A DNA stretch of 64,000 nt, from assembly GCA_948144175.1 (NCBI GenBank), contig CANXME010001461.1, forward strand, positions 620,001 to 684,000, given 5' to 3'. The stretch comes from Closterium sp. NIES-65 (Eukaryota; Streptophyta; Zygnematophyceae; Desmidiales; Closteriaceae). The notes beneath the pieces were generated by a model. It saw only the letters and a program-made list of their open reading frames with translations. It searched no databases and was not told where the DNA came from. A program made the translations under genes and the position numbers. Of the stretch, positions 28,515 through 39,428 are shown in pieces (positions within the stretch are counted from its first letter, which is position 1; the number at the start of each line of letters is the position of its first letter).

Positions 28515-30283
28515 TCGTTGACTCGCAGGAGTGAACTGGTCAACCCCCCCATCCTATAGGTCAGCACCACTCACCAAGTTTGTAGAGAACGAGGGGGGGT
28601 AGAGACCTGATAGGGTGTGAGAAGGGGCCGCCGGACACAGTAAGACAGTGGAGAAGTGGGCAAGGACAGGACCCCCAGAGGGGTCTGCCACGGAGACCGC
28701 AACTGGCCGACTAAGCGGCTTGAGTGTGGTGCGGTCTCGAAAGAAGGAGCGGGAAGCACCCGAGTCAAGGGTGAAGGTTTGGGAGGCCTGAGCCGACGTA
28801 GTACCTGAGAGAGCAGACTCACCAACACCTGGGGCAGCAGACTCACTAGCACCTAGAGCAGCAGCCTCACCAGCACCTAGAGCAGCAGTCCCAATGCGCG
28901 GGTCAGGCGGAACATACAGGTAACAGTCACCCTCATCACTAGTAGACACAGCATACATGGCAGCAAAAATAGCATCATAATCAAGATCAAAGACAGCAAT
29001 CCCCGACCTCTGCAGCTCTCCCCATCGAGGGATCTCATTGGCGTCAGGGAACTGGAGACGCCAGGTGTCCGTCAGGCGGCCGAAGCAGCGCTGGGTGGGG
29101 TGCGGGCCCCCGCACTGCTCACCCGTACGGTCCCCGGTATGCAGGACGTAGGTACAGGGACCAGCACCCCTACCCCGCTGACGCGAAGCGTACCACTCAC
29201 GAAGCTGCTGGGGGGACGGGGTCTCACGAGTGCGCTGCTAGTGCTGGCGCTGACCACCACCGGAGCCGCCCCTCTGTGCAGAGCCGCCCCGACCAGTCCC
29301 ACCGGTGCCGCCGCCACCTCCGCCACCGCCGCCACCTCCGCCTCCTCCGCTCCCACCACCACCGCCGCCGCCTCCTCCGCCTCCACTGCCGCCACCGACG
29401 CCCCCACCCCCGCCACCACTCCCACCACCACCCCCACCCCCTCCACCGCCTCCACCGCCACCTCCACCGCCCCCACCAGCTCCTCCAGCACCCTTGCCCC
29501 CCTTGCCCTTGCCGGTGCGGCGTCTCCCGTTAGGGGCAGACGCAGCTCCGACCGACTCGAGGCCAACGAGGTCGGCCGCAGCAGCAGAGGCAACAGAGGG
29601 CAGGAGGGGGGAGGGGGAACACCCCTCAAAAAAGGGAGTACGAGGGTCACCACGAGAGGCTCCTACAGCGACTATGCTCTTCTTATCTGCCAGGAGGCGC
29701 TCCTCGAGGAGGTCAACGGTGAGTGTGGTGGGGCAAACAGAGAGGAAGTGGTCCCTAACCGAGCGAAGGGAGTTAGGGAGCCGGGTGACTATGTAGTAGA
29801 GGGTGATGTACATGGGGGGGGGGTTTTGGTGCAGAACTCAGCAGGGAGCGTAGCGCGGTAGCGAGTGTCACTAGTGTGAAGGTGCGTAACTAGGTCAGCG
29901 ACTGTGGAAAAGGCGGCGAGGTCAGGGAACAGGTACGGCAGCATGAGGCGACTAAGAGCAGCAGTGGCAGGGGAGGAGTAGCGTGCAACTACAGCGTCGT
30001 ACAGGGTCTTAGCGCTCTTATACTGACCAAAGTGCACGCGCTCAGAGGAGGGCAAGTGACTACGAACAGCAAGACAGGCAGCAGCATCACGTGTGGCCCA
30101 CTGTGAGCAAACAGTGCTGTCAGCATCGGCAGGAGGGGCAGGAGAGGCACCAGACGTGAGATCGAACAGGGAGAGACCATCTGTCCTATCGCACTGTAGG
30201 AAAAGCTGTAGGTCATCGACCCAGACCTCAAAGTCGACAGCCCGACCCTGAGCATCAAAAGTGAGAACATTAGGAGCAGCCAT
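28515..30283 (-). pseudogene. gag-pol: Copia-1 Gag and protease, frameshifted
   Basis: ATG at 30281-30283 (MAAPNVLTFDAQGRA) opens the copia Gag N-terminus (WVDDLQLFLQCDR). The frame breaks in a C-run (G-run at ~29814-29825 on the plus strand) at the NPPP-MY site and continues in the next frame (MYITLYYIVTRLPNSLR…). A poly-Gly tract (~29270-29490) and a stop at 29238 follow. The zinc-like motif (CTYVLHTG…CGGPH…RCF, ~29090-29165) has C-x13-C-x3-H-x4-C spacing. Protease TLDSGASRSFF is near 28760-28790, with a stop near 28554. Confidence 0.83.
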
Positions 30284-31287
30284 GGCAGCAGTGGCAGCAG
30301 CAGGCTAGCAGTAAGAGCAGGACGGTGGTAGAGGCGCTGCCCAGGAGTGCTCTTACCAGGGCAGGTAGGTAGAGGCCCGCAGGTGGTGAGGCAGGGCCGA
30401 GGCGCGCCGGCAGGGACAGGGCCGCAACAGTGGCGGCGGCGGCGGCGACAGCGGCTGTGGCGGCGGCTGCGGCTCGACAAATGCGGCGGCTGCTGCTGTA
30501 GTCAACGGCCGCGGTGACCGGGGCCTTGGCTGTGGCTGCTGCGGCGGCTGCTATCTCGGCTGCGGCGGCGGCGGCGGCTGCGGCTTCGGGAGCGGCAGCG
30601 GCGGCGGCAACGGCGGTGGCGGTCGGCACCAGAGGCGGCTGCAGTCGGCAGCGGCGGTGGCTGCAACGATAGAGGTGGCCGTCGCTGCTGCTGGGACCGG
30701 AGAGGGGCCGCGTAGGGCGGCGACGGGGCCGCAAAGGGGCCACGAGGGGCCGAGAAGAGCGGGGACGGGGCCGCAACGGGCGGCGATGGGGCCGCGAAGG
30801 GCGGCGACGGAGCCGCGAAGGGCGGCGACGGGGCCGCAACGGGCGGTGACGGGGCCGCGAGGGGCGGCGACGGAGCCGCTAGGGGCGGCGACGGGGCCGC
30901 GAAGGGTGGCGACGGGGCCGTAACGGGCGGCGACGGGGCCGCAAGGGGCGGAAACGGAGCCGCGAGGGGCGGCGACGGGGCCGCTAGGGGCGGCGACGGG
31001 GCCGCGAAGGGTGGCGACGGGGCCGCTAGGGGTGGCGACCGGGCCGCGAGGGGCGGCGACAGGCCGCGAAGGGCGGCGACGGGACCGCTAGGGGTGGCGC
31101 GAGGGGCCGTGAGAGGGGCCTCTAGGAGGGCGCGACGGGCCGCTAAGGGCAGGGGACGCGACGAGAGGGCGGCCCACGGGGCGCGTCTCGGGCAGGGGCG
31201 ACTCGCGCTCCAGTCAGTTTTTTTTTTTTTCGATTTTCAGTGGTGGGCCCTAGGAAGCGTTCCCACTAGGGAACCTGCTCTATACCA
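30284..31287 (-). repeat. Copia-1 leader repeats and primer site
   Basis: Mostly 21-bp units of the type gggcggcgacggggccgcgaa (30700-31090), preceded by gcggcggc-type triplet-rich sequence. A 12-base T-run is at ~31218. The primer site TGGTATAGAGCAGG is at 31274-31287 (minus strand), directly next to the LTR. Confidence 0.7.
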
Positions 31288-31413
31288 TGTGAAGAAATGA
31301 GGAATGGTTGACTAAGGGAAAGGTTGGGTACAAGTACAAACCTAGAAATGTGTTGTACCCCATATGTGCTACCCCACTATAGCCTACACAGGCTAAGTCA
31401 TACAAGTCTGACA
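31288..31413 (-). repeat. Copia-1 5' LTR (126 bp)
   Basis: Minus strand TGTCAGACTTGTATGAC...CATTTCTTCACA. Nearly the same as 2926-3052, 39302-39428 and 62948-63074. Confidence 0.9.
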
Positions 31414-31454
31414 GTACTCACTATAGAGTACCCCACTGCATACTAGACAATTGT

Positions 31455-31791
31455 TGTTAAAATCTAGAGACAGGAATGAATGAACTATGAAAAAGTTGGT
31501 TACAAATGTGAATCCTAATGGGGTTGTACCCCATATTGGCTACCCCACTACAGCCTACACATATATGACATGCATATAATTTGACACACCCCCATAGGCA
31601 AAGTGGGGGAGAGCAAGGGGTCACAAGACCAGTCAAGAGAAGCAAAGCAAGCTCAGGGTGGATCACAGCGTCACCACACACACTGAGCACAAGCAAAGGG
31701 CCACAAGGCGAGTTTACATGCAGAGGTATATATGCAACAACAACAGCACTGTGATCTCTACCTACCAAGAGCAAGCATGCTGGTATATATA
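31455..31791 (-). mobile_element. Copia-8 fragment: 3' LTR and 3' UTR
   Basis: A ~132-bp LTR (about 31455-31586; minus strand TGTCAAATTATATGC…) with the shared core and the polypurine tract ctatgggggtg beside it. About 200 bp of the usual copia 3' UTR follow. It is broken at 31791 by a gypsy LTR. The outer LTR boundary is approximate. Confidence 0.65.
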
Positions 31792-32057
31792 TGTGAGGAT
31801 CTAGGATCGAGCTCAGAAAAGAGAGTTTGAATTGAATGAATCACCTGGGTACAACACGAGGCTATATATAGGCTCGACACAAGGCCCCGTAACCAGGTGT
31901 TACGCGAAGGTTCCGCGGGCCGCGTAGCGTCCCGAACAGATCCTTACCGAATTCGGTAGAAGGCAATTCGGTGGCAACCGAAAAGCCAGAATTCGGTGCA
32001 TGCAACCTAGCTCGGTGCTATAACTATAATATAGGAAAGCACCTAGCCTAGGAAATC
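31792..32057 (-). repeat. truncated gypsy LTR (266 of 368 bp)
   Basis: Matches the gypsy LTR from its internal end (tgtgaggatctagg) to cctaggaaatc, then stops. The outer ~100 bp are missing. Its variants (gagctcag with gaatcacc) fit neither LTR of the duplicated insertion, so it is from a separate element. Confidence 0.82.
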
Positions 32058-32443
32058 GGGTACGTAAAACCGGTTCCGTGTTTTTCGCTCCCCCTCGATT
32101 CGGTTTTTCGGACGCGTTGATGTCAGGCATGGAGGGCCAAGGCGACAAGTACGCGACTACGAGCGACATTGCGAGCCTCCACACCGACATGGAGCAGACG
32201 CAGGCGACGCTTCGTCGACTCGAGGCTTTTCTGACAAGCCAACCAGGGTTCGCCACCGCAGCAGCAGCGACCGCAGCGACTGCAGCACCGACAACTCCAG
32301 CAGCAGTGGCGACACCGACATTTCACGAACCAATGGCACCACCGTCGCCGAACCTCAAAGCAGCACGACCGAGGCTCCCGGAGGCGTTCGATCCAAGCGC
32401 GAAGGGATCCGACGTCCGGCGATTCGTGACATCCGACGTTTGA
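32058..32443 (+). pseudogene. gag: leader and Gag N-terminus of a related second gypsy element
   Basis: 32058-32119 resembles the complement-oriented leader of the main gypsy (gtaaaaccggttccg, ctcgattcggttttt). ATG at 32120 (MSGMEGQGDKY) opens ~105 codons: DIASLHTDMEQTQATLRRLEAF, an Ala/Thr/Pro-rich stretch, and ARPRLPEAFDPSAKGSDVRRFV. The last block parallels KPRLPEAFDPTVKNNDVRRFV in the main Gag, while the N-terminal part differs, so this is a sister family. The reading is broken at 32441, where the sequence flips to the minus-strand gypsy leader. Only the N-terminus survives. Confidence 0.65.
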
Positions 32444-33127
32444 CGAGCGCAAATTCTATAGATCGCGCAAATCTCCCCTGGGCGAAATTCGCGGCCGATC
32501 TTGGCCGTTGAGGAGAAAATCAATCCGACGCTCCAAATTCCAACGTTTTTGGGTGAAATTCTCTGGGCCGTTGAGATGAAACTCGATCGAACGGTCGAAA
32601 CTCCAACCTTCCACCAGTAAATCTGAGGGGTGTTCGAAAACCGAATCGAGGGGGACTTAGAAAAATTGCGCGGAACTGGTTTTACATACCCGTATCGGCG
32701 CTTTCGTCGTCGCCCCCGCGGTTGAAGACCTCGCGTGAAAACCCGCTCTGATTACCATGTACGAGGATCTAGGATCGAGCTGAGAAAAGAGAATGTGAAT
32801 TGAATGAATCACCTGGGTACAACACGAGGCTATATATAGCTCGACACAAGGCCCCGTAACCAGGTGTTACGCGAAGGTTCCGCGGGTCGCGAAGCGTCCC
32901 GAACAGATCCTTCCCGAATTCGGTAGAAGGCAATTCGGTGGCAACCGAAAAGCCAGAATTCGGTGCACGCAACCTAGCTCGGTGCTATAACTATAATATA
33001 ATATAGGAAAGCACCTAGCCTAGGAAATCAAGCAATTCATGCATGCATATAATTATCCTATGCTAGAAATAGCATGATAAAGTAAAGGCAAGCAAGCATA
33101 GCTGGCATAAGCTGTCGTACTCTCACA
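32442..33127 (-). mobile_element. gypsy copy B: leader and 5' LTR only
   Basis: Minus-strand leader (32442-32757, primer site at 32745-32757) and LTR, matching 325-1011. Gag is lost at the 32441 junction. Confidence 0.85.
32760..33127 (-). repeat. gypsy 5' LTR, copy B (368 bp)
   Basis: Same length and 5'-LTR variants as 644-1011. The first bases are changed (tacgagg for tgtgagg). The flank ctcga (33128-33132) corresponds to ctgga. Confidence 0.9.
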
Positions 33128-33129
33128 CT

Positions 33130-34072
33130 CGAGGTCTTACGGAGCGTCGTGAGCCTGCGTCTTGGCCTGCGTCGCCTGTCCGTGCTGCTCGCACGAGTGG
33201 TCGTGGTTCGCGTCAGCGTCCTCCGCCTGTCCCCGGCACGCACCGGATGTCTCTGCGTCCTTCCACTGCTCCGCTGCGTGCCCCTTTGCCTTCTCCTCCC
33301 GAGTCCTCTCTTCCTGCTCTTGCCGACCCGGAGTCGGACTCCCTTCGTGCTGCCAGTCCTACTGTCACGCGTCTCCTTGCTATTGTCGTCACTGACCCTT
33401 CCTTTGAGTCCACTGCTGCGTCTGCCTTAGTTGCTAAGCTTGTCAACTTTGCTGCTCACTGTCGTCTAGACTACGCCTCTAGTCTTGTTGCAGAGTCTGC
33501 GTCTGTCTGTCCTCTGTCCGTCGGGGGTGAGTGTGCTCTTAGCACGGACGTCCTTGAGGACAGGCAGGAGGAGTTCCAGTGTTTTGCTGCTGCTTTGCCT
33601 CATCTCGTGTCAATGCTGATTGCCCCTGAGGGAGACCCGGATGCGCCAGACATCCCGACTCCTCGATCGTACGCTGAGGCAATCGAGGGTCCCTACTCTT
33701 CACAGTGGCAGTCAGCCATGGACGCAGAGATGGCTTTCTGGAAGTCCACAGGCACCTACCTCGACGAGGTTCCCTAACCTGGGGCGAACATCGTCAGTGG
33801 CATGTGGAGCGGCCACATGAAGCGGCCGCCGGGTTCTCCGCCTGTCTTCAAGGCGCGTTACGTGGCTCGAGGCTTCAGTCAGCGGCAGGGAGTTGACTAC
33901 ATTCAGACCTTCTCCCCCACCCCGAAGATGACCAGTCTTCGGGTGCTGCTGCACATAGCCGCTCAGCGCGACTACGAGCTTCACTCTCTTGACTTCAGCA
34001 CAGCTTTCTTGCAGGGCAGCCTGTACGAGGAGATCTAGCTGTGTCGCCCACCTGGCTTCACTGGGTCGTTTC
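33130..34072 (+). pseudogene. pol: Copia-1 copy B: linker and N-terminal RT
   Basis: Same product as 1014-1960: MSLRPSTAPL, …RSYAEAIEGPYSS, NIVSGMW, ARGFSQRQGVDY, LHSLDFSTAFLQG. Lesions: TAA at 33775-33777 (CAA in the other copies), an altered segment at ~33807-33817 where IFKV is replaced, and the shared TAG at 34036-34038 for Trp. It breaks at the Copia-5 insertion within PPGFTGSF. Confidence 0.85.
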
Positions 34073-34208
34073 TGTCAAAACAAATCTATAGCTTATACTA
34101 TTGTGTAGGCTGTAGTGGGGTATCCCATAGGGGGTACAACCCAGTTAGGGTTTCATATTTGTACTGCCTTCATACATAGTTCACACATTCCTGTTCACTT
34201 GTTTCACA
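34073..34208 (+). repeat. Copia-5 5' LTR (136 bp) and primer site
   Basis: TGTCAAAACAAATC...TTGTTTCACA, followed by TGGTATAGAGCGGG at 34209. Confidence 0.93.
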
Positions 34209-35097
34209 TGGTATAGAGCGGGTCCTTCCTAAGGACCGTTTTTTTAGGGCCCACCAAAGCGCGCCCCGAGGCGCGCCCTTTTTTTTAGCGACCCCTCGGG
34301 TCGCCATTTCCCTCGCGGCCCCGCTGCCCCTCCTGATCGCGGCACCGCCGCCTGCTTGACGCGGCCCCGCCGCCTCCTTTGACGCGGCCCCGCCGCCTCC
34401 ACTGACGCGGCCCCGCCGCCTCCACTGACGCGGCCCCGCCGCCGGCTCTGACGCGGCCCTGCCGCCCGCTTCGTTGTGGCCCCGCCGCCTACTTGACGCG
34501 GCCCCGCTGCCTCCACTGACGCGGCCCCGCCGCCGGCTCTGACGCGGCCCTGCCGGCCCGCCGCTGCACCTGACGGCCCGCCGCTGCACCCTACGGCCCG
34601 CCGCTGCACCCTACGGCCCGCCGCCTCACCTGACGGCCCCGCCGCTGCGCCTGCCGGCCCGCCACTGCACCCAGCGGCCCGCCGCTTCACCTGCCGGCCC
34701 CCCGCTGCACCCTACGGACTTGCCGCTGCACCGGTCGACCCGCCGCTGCACCTGCTGGCCCGCCGCTGCACCTGACGGCCCCGCCCCTGCATCTCCCGGC
34801 CGAGCCGCCCCAGCAGCAGAGCCGCCCCAGCAGCCAAGCCGCCCCAGCCGCCGAGCCGCCCCAGCAGCCGAACCGCCCCCGCAGCCGAACCGCCCCAGCA
34901 GCCGAGCCGCCCCAGCAGCCGAGCCGCCCCAGCAGCCGAGCCGCCCCAGCTGCAGTGCCGCGCGAGCCGCCCGAGCCGCCGAGTCGCCCGAGCCGCCCAG
35001 CAGTCGAGCCGCCCGAGCCGCCCGAGCCCTCCCTGCACTGCCCTGTCTGGTGAGCACTGAGCTTTACTCTGCGCACTGCCCTCTCTCTACTACTGTC
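34209..35097 (+). repeat. Copia-5 leader repeats
   Basis: Two arrays: 21-23-bp gacgcggccccgccgcctcc-type units (34370-34560) turning into ggcccgccgctgcacct units (to ~34800), then 12-15-bp gagccgccccagcagcc units (34800-35030). The gag ATG follows at 35098. No coding signal. Confidence 0.7.
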
Positions 35098-36610
35098 ATG
35101 GCTACCCCCAGTGTCCTCGCCTTTGACGCTGAGGGCAGAGCCATTGACTTTGACGTGTGGGTAGACGACCTACTGCTTTTCCTACAGTGCGACAGGGCTG
35201 ACGGACTCTCTCTCTTTGATCTCACTTCTGGTGCCTCTCCCGCCCCTGCTGCTACTGAGGATGCCACTGTTCGCTCAGTGTGGGCCACACGCGATGCTGC
35301 TGCACATCTTGCTGTGCGTCGCCACCTCCCTCCCGCTGAGCGTGCACACTTTGGGTCGTACAAGAGTGCTAAGACCTTGTACGACGCCGTTATCGCACGC
35401 TACTCCACCCCAGCCACTGCTGCACTGAGCCACCTCATGCTACCGTACCTCTTTCCCGACCTTGCTGCTTTTGCCACAGTCGCCGACCTCATTACCCACC
35501 TGCGCACTAGTGACGCTCGCTTCCGCGCTGCACTTCCTGCTGAGTTCTCCGCCAAGAACCCCCCCCCCCCCCCAGTACTTCACCCTCTACTACATTGTCA
35601 CCCGCCTCCCTGACTCCCTTCGCGGAGTCAGGGACGACCTACTCGCAGTCTGCCCCACCACTCTCACTGTCGAGATCCTCGAGAAGTCCCTCCTCGCAGC
35701 CGAGAAGAGCATTCTTGCTGTAGGGGCCTCTCGTGGTGACCCGCGCACCCCCATCTTTGAGGGGTGTTCCCCCTCCCCCCTCCTGCCCTCTGTCGCCTCT
35801 GCTGCTACGGCCGACCTGGTTGGTTTTGAGTCGGTCGGAGCGGCGTCTGCCCCCAGCGGGAGACGTCGCTCTGGCAAGAGCAAGGGGGGCAGGGGCGGTG
35901 GTGGAGGTGGCGGGGGCGGTGGAGGCGGAGGTAGAGGCAGCGGCGGAGGTGAGGGTGGTAGCGGGAGTAGTGGCCGGAGTGGAGGTGTCGGCGGAGGCAA
36001 TGGAGGCGGGGGCGGCAGCGGCGGTGGTGGTGGGGGTGGAGGCGGAGGCGGCGGTGGCGGCGGCGACGGTGGGAGTGGCGGTGGCGGTGGAGGTGGTGGC
36101 GGCGCCTCCGGAGGAGGCGGCGGAGGAGGCGCCCCTCCTGGGGCGAACATCGTCAGTGGCATGTGGATCTTCAGGGTGAAGCGGCCGCCGGGCTCTCCAC
36201 CTGTCTTCAAGACGCGGTACGTTGCTCGTGGCTTCAGTCAGCGGCAGGGAGTTGACTACTTTCAGACCTTCTCTCCCACCCCGAAGATGACCACTCTTCG
36301 GGTGCTGCTGCACATAGCCGCTCAGCGCGACTACGAGCTTCACTCTCTCGACTTCAGCACTGCGTTCTTGCAGGGTAGCCTGCACGAGGAGATCTGGCTG
36401 CGCCGTCCACCTGGCTTCACTGGGACTTTCCCTCCTGGCACCCAGTGGAGCCTCCGTCGGCCAGTCTACGGTCTCCGCCAGGCACCGCGTGAGTGGCACG
36501 ACACACTGAGGACTACGCTTGCGGCTCTTTGGTTTGCTCCTTCTACTGCTGACCCGTCGCTGTTTCTGCGCACCGACACTTCTCTGCCGCCGTTCTACAT
36601 CCTCGTGTAA
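35098..36610 (+). pseudogene. gag-pol: Copia-5 Gag N-terminus and poly-Gly fused to RT
   Basis: ATG 35098 (MATPSVLAFDAEGRA) opens Gag (WVDDLLLFLQCDRADG). A run of 15 C (35559-35573) at the NPPP site shifts the frame. From there one frame runs through …YFTLYYIVTRLPDSLR, …FEGCSPSPLLPS, a poly-Gly tract (35895-36130) and, without a break, into GAPPGANIVSGMWIFRVKRPPG, ARGFSQRQG, FSTAFLQG, RQAPREWHDT. It stops at TAA 36608-36610, exactly where related copies have the Tyr of YVDD. The Gag/RT join removes more than 3 kb and is in frame; bases ccctcctgggg occur at the normal RT-side site too. Confidence 0.9.
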
Positions 36611-37591
36611 TTCAACGACTTGGTCTTTGCCACAGCGGACACTGCTGGACTCGCCTACGTGAAGTACGAGCTGCTGAAGAGACACACGTGCACAGACCTG
36701 GGTGAACTGCGCAGCTACCTTGGCTTGCAGATCACTCGGGACAGAGCACGCCGCACCATTACCTTGACTCAGTCACACATGGTGCAGCAGGTCCTTCAGC
36801 GCTTCGGCTTCACGTACTCCTCGCCTCAGGCCACTCCTCTGTCTACTCGCCACTCGCTCTCAGCTCTGCCTTCGGATGAGTCCGTAGAGTCGAGTGGCCC
36901 GTACCCAGAGCTTGTTGGCTGCCTCATGTACCTGATGACCTGCACACGACCTGACCTTGCATACCCTCTGAGCATTCTTGCACGCTATGTTGCTCCTGGG
37001 AGACACCGACCAGAGCACATGGCTGCAGCGAAGAGGGTGTTGCGCTACCTGTGCAGTACGTCGGGCATGGGGCTAGTGCTTGGAGGGCGCAGTCCAGTGG
37101 TCCTTACAGGGCACGCGGACGCTTCTTGGGCTGACGACCAGGCTACGCAGCGGTCGTCACAGGGTTACACCTTCAGTCTTGGTTCCGGCTCTGTTTCGTG
37201 GCGGGCTACTCGCTCGTCTTCGGTTCTCAGCTCCAGTTGTGAGGCTGAGATCTACGCTGGGGCCATGGCTGCACAGGAGCTTCGCTGGCTCACCTACCTG
37301 CTGACTGACCTTGGAGAGCCGCCTCGTTCTCCTCCAGTGCTGTACGTAGACAACAAGGCCATGCTGGCCTTGTGTCGAGAGCAGCGTCTGGAGCACAGAA
37401 CGAAGCACATTGCTCTTCGCTACTTCCTTGCTCGTGAGCTGCAGCAGCGTGGACAGTTGCGGCTTGCGTACGTGGCCTCTGAGGCCAACACTGCTGATGT
37501 GTTCACCAAGGCACTCGCGCCTTGTGACCATCAGCGCCTCTGCACCCAGCTGGGTCTTGTGCCTGTCTTGCCTCACTTGCTCTCCTCTTGA
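36611..37591 (+). pseudogene. pol: Copia-5 RT palm-thumb and RNase H
   Basis: Continues in the same frame after the stop: FNDLVFATADTAG (YVDD changed to stop-F-N-D, so RT is dead), YLGLQITRDRA, thumb, then RNase H with GHADASWADD, SSCEAEIYAGA, YVDNKAMLAL, LEHRTKHIALRYF, ANTADVFTKAL, ending LPHLLSS and a stop. RNase H is fully open and its acidic residues are intact. Ends 213 bp before the 3' LTR. Confidence 0.9.
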
Positions 37592-37804
37592 CTTTACTTG
37601 TACTGTGACATATATATATACCTGCTCTTGCTTGTCTAGTTTTATATATATATGTCTGTACTCCTGCATGTGAACTGGCCTCTGGCCCTGCTCTTGTGCT
37701 CGGACTGTGTGGTGACTTTGTGATCCACCCCGAGCTTGCTTTGCTTTGCTTTGCTTGACTGGTCTTGTGACCCCTTGTTCTCCCCCACTTTGCCTATGGG
37801 GGTG

Positions 37805-37940
37805 TGTCAGAACATATCTATAGCTTATACCATTGTGTAGGCTGTAGTGGGGTATCCCATAGGGGGTACAACCCAGTTAGGGTTTCATATTTGTACTGCC
37901 TTCATTCATAGTTCACACATTCCTGTTCACTTGTTTCACA
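37805..37940 (+). repeat. Copia-5 3' LTR (136 bp)
   Basis: TGTCAGAACATATC...TTGTTTCACA, four substitutions from the 5' LTR. Preceded by ctatgggggtg. Confidence 0.93.
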
Positions 37941-37945
37941 GTTTC

Positions 37946-39104
37946 CTCCTGGTACCCATTGGAGCCTCCGGCGGCCAGTCTACGGTCTCCGCCAGGCGCC
38001 CCGTGAGTGGCACGACACACTGAGGACTACACTTGCGGCTCTTGGGTTTGCTCCTTCTACTGCCGACCCGTCGCTGTTTCTCCGCACCGACACCTCTTTG
38101 CCGCCGTTCTACATCCTCGTGTACGTCGACGACTTGGTCTTTGCCACTGCTGACACTGCTGGACTCGCCCATGTGAAGTCCGAGCTGCAGAAGAGACACA
38201 CGTGCACACACCTGGGTGAACTGCGCGGCTACCTTGGCTTGCAGATCACCCGGAACAGAGCACAACGCACCATTACCCTGACTCAGTCACACATGGTGCA
38301 GCAGGTCCTTCAGCACTTTGACTTCCAGACTCCTCGGCACTGGCCACTCCTCTGGTTACAAGTCACTCGCTCTCAGCTCTGCCTTCGGATGAGTCCGTAG
38401 AGCCGAGTGGCCCGTACCCAGAGCTTGTTGGCTGCCTCATGTACCTGATGACCTGCACTCGAGCTGACCTTGCATACCCTCTTAGCATCTTGGCACGCTA
38501 CGTTGCTCTTGGGAGACACCGACCAGAGCACATGGCTGCAGCGAAGAGGGTGTTGCGCTACTTGTGCAGTACGTCGGGCATGGGGCTAGTGCTTGGAGGG
38601 CGACGTTCAGTGGTCCTCACAGGTCACGCAGACGCTTCTTGGGCTGACGACCAGGCTACGCAGCGGTCGTCACAGGGTTACACCTTCAGCATTGGTTCCG
38701 GCTCTGTTTCGTGGCGGTCTACCCACTCGTCTTCTGTTCTCGGCTCCAGCTGTGAGGCTGCGATCTACACGGGGGCCATGGCTGGACAGGAGCTACGCTG
38801 GCTCACCTACCTGCTGACTGACCTAGGAGAGCCGCCTCGTTCTCCTCCGGTTCTGTACGTAGACAACAAGGCCATGCTGGCCTTGTGTCGGGAGCACAGA
38901 CTGGAGCACAGAACGAAGCACATTGCTCTTCGCTACTTTCTTGCTCGTGAGCTGCAGCAGCGTGGTCAGCTGCGCCTTGCTTACGTGGCCTCTCAGGCCA
39001 ACACTGCTGATATCTTTACCAAGGCACTTCCGCCTTGTGATCATCTGCGCTGTTGTACGATGCTAGGTCTTGTGCCTACTTGGCCTTACTTGCTTACTTC
39101 TTGA
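37946..39104 (+). pseudogene. pol: Copia-1 copy B: RT palm to RNase H
   Basis: Resumes PPGTHWSLRRPVYGLRQAPREW, intact YVDDLVFAT, YLGLQITRNRA. A small deletion near 38330 shifts the frame (stop at 38398). From ~38410 the correct frame gives LVGCLMYLMTCTRADLAYPLS, RNase H GHADASWADD, SSCEAAIYTGA (Glu-Ala-Glu changed to Glu-Ala-Ala; the catalytic Glu of CEA is kept), YVDNKAMLAL, ANTADIFTKAL, ending LLTS and stop. It preserves the RNase H region deleted in copy A. Confidence 0.87.
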
Positions 39105-39301
39105 CCTTGCTTATACTGTGATCTTTCTATACCTGCACTTGCTTGTTTACCTTTATATATGATCTTGCATGTCAACTGGCCTTGTGGCCTTGAACTTGTG
39201 CTCGGAATGTGTGGTGATGTTGTGATCCACCCTGAGCTTGCTTTGCTTTGCTTGACTGGTCTTGTGACCCCTTGTTCTCCCCCACTTTGCCTATGGGGGT
39301 G

Positions 39302-39428
39302 TGTCTGACTTGTATGACTTAGCCTGTGTAGGCTATAGTGGGGTAGCACATATGGAGTACAACACATTTCTAGGTTTGTACTTGTACCCAACCTTTCCCT
39401 TAGTTCAATCATTCCTCATTTCTTCACA
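39302..39428 (+). repeat. Copia-1 3' LTR, copy B (127 bp)
   Basis: TGTCTGACTTG...TTCTTCACA, preceded by ctatgggggtg. Equivalent to 2926-3052. Confidence 0.9.

Larger units (their letters stand above)
26418..31413 (-). mobile_element. Copia-1, 5' half on the minus strand
   Basis: 5' LTR (31288-31413), primer site, leader, gag, PR, IN and linker. It is cut at the point where the gypsy LTR is inserted (…SPYTGPT). Its LTR is the same family as the 3' LTRs at 2926, 39302 and 62948, which shows that these RT halves belong to it. Confidence 0.88.
34073..37940 (+). mobile_element. Copia-5: compact gag-RT deletion derivative
   Basis: 3,868 bp with 136-bp LTRs at both ends (4 differences), target duplication gtttc at 34068-34072 and 37941-37945, primer site, leader, Gag N-terminus and Gly tract joined directly to RT-RNase H. 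The zinc motif, PR, integrase and GGAEP linker are absent. Inserted in Copia-1 copy B. Confidence 0.93.
33128..39428 (+). mobile_element. Copia-1 copy B, 3' half, split by Copia-5
   Basis: Pieces 33128-34072 and 37941-39428 join through the gtttc target duplication to restore the RT sequence ...ctgggtcgtttcctcctgg... seen unbroken at 1950-1965. It ends in the LTR at 39302-39428. Confidence 0.88.
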
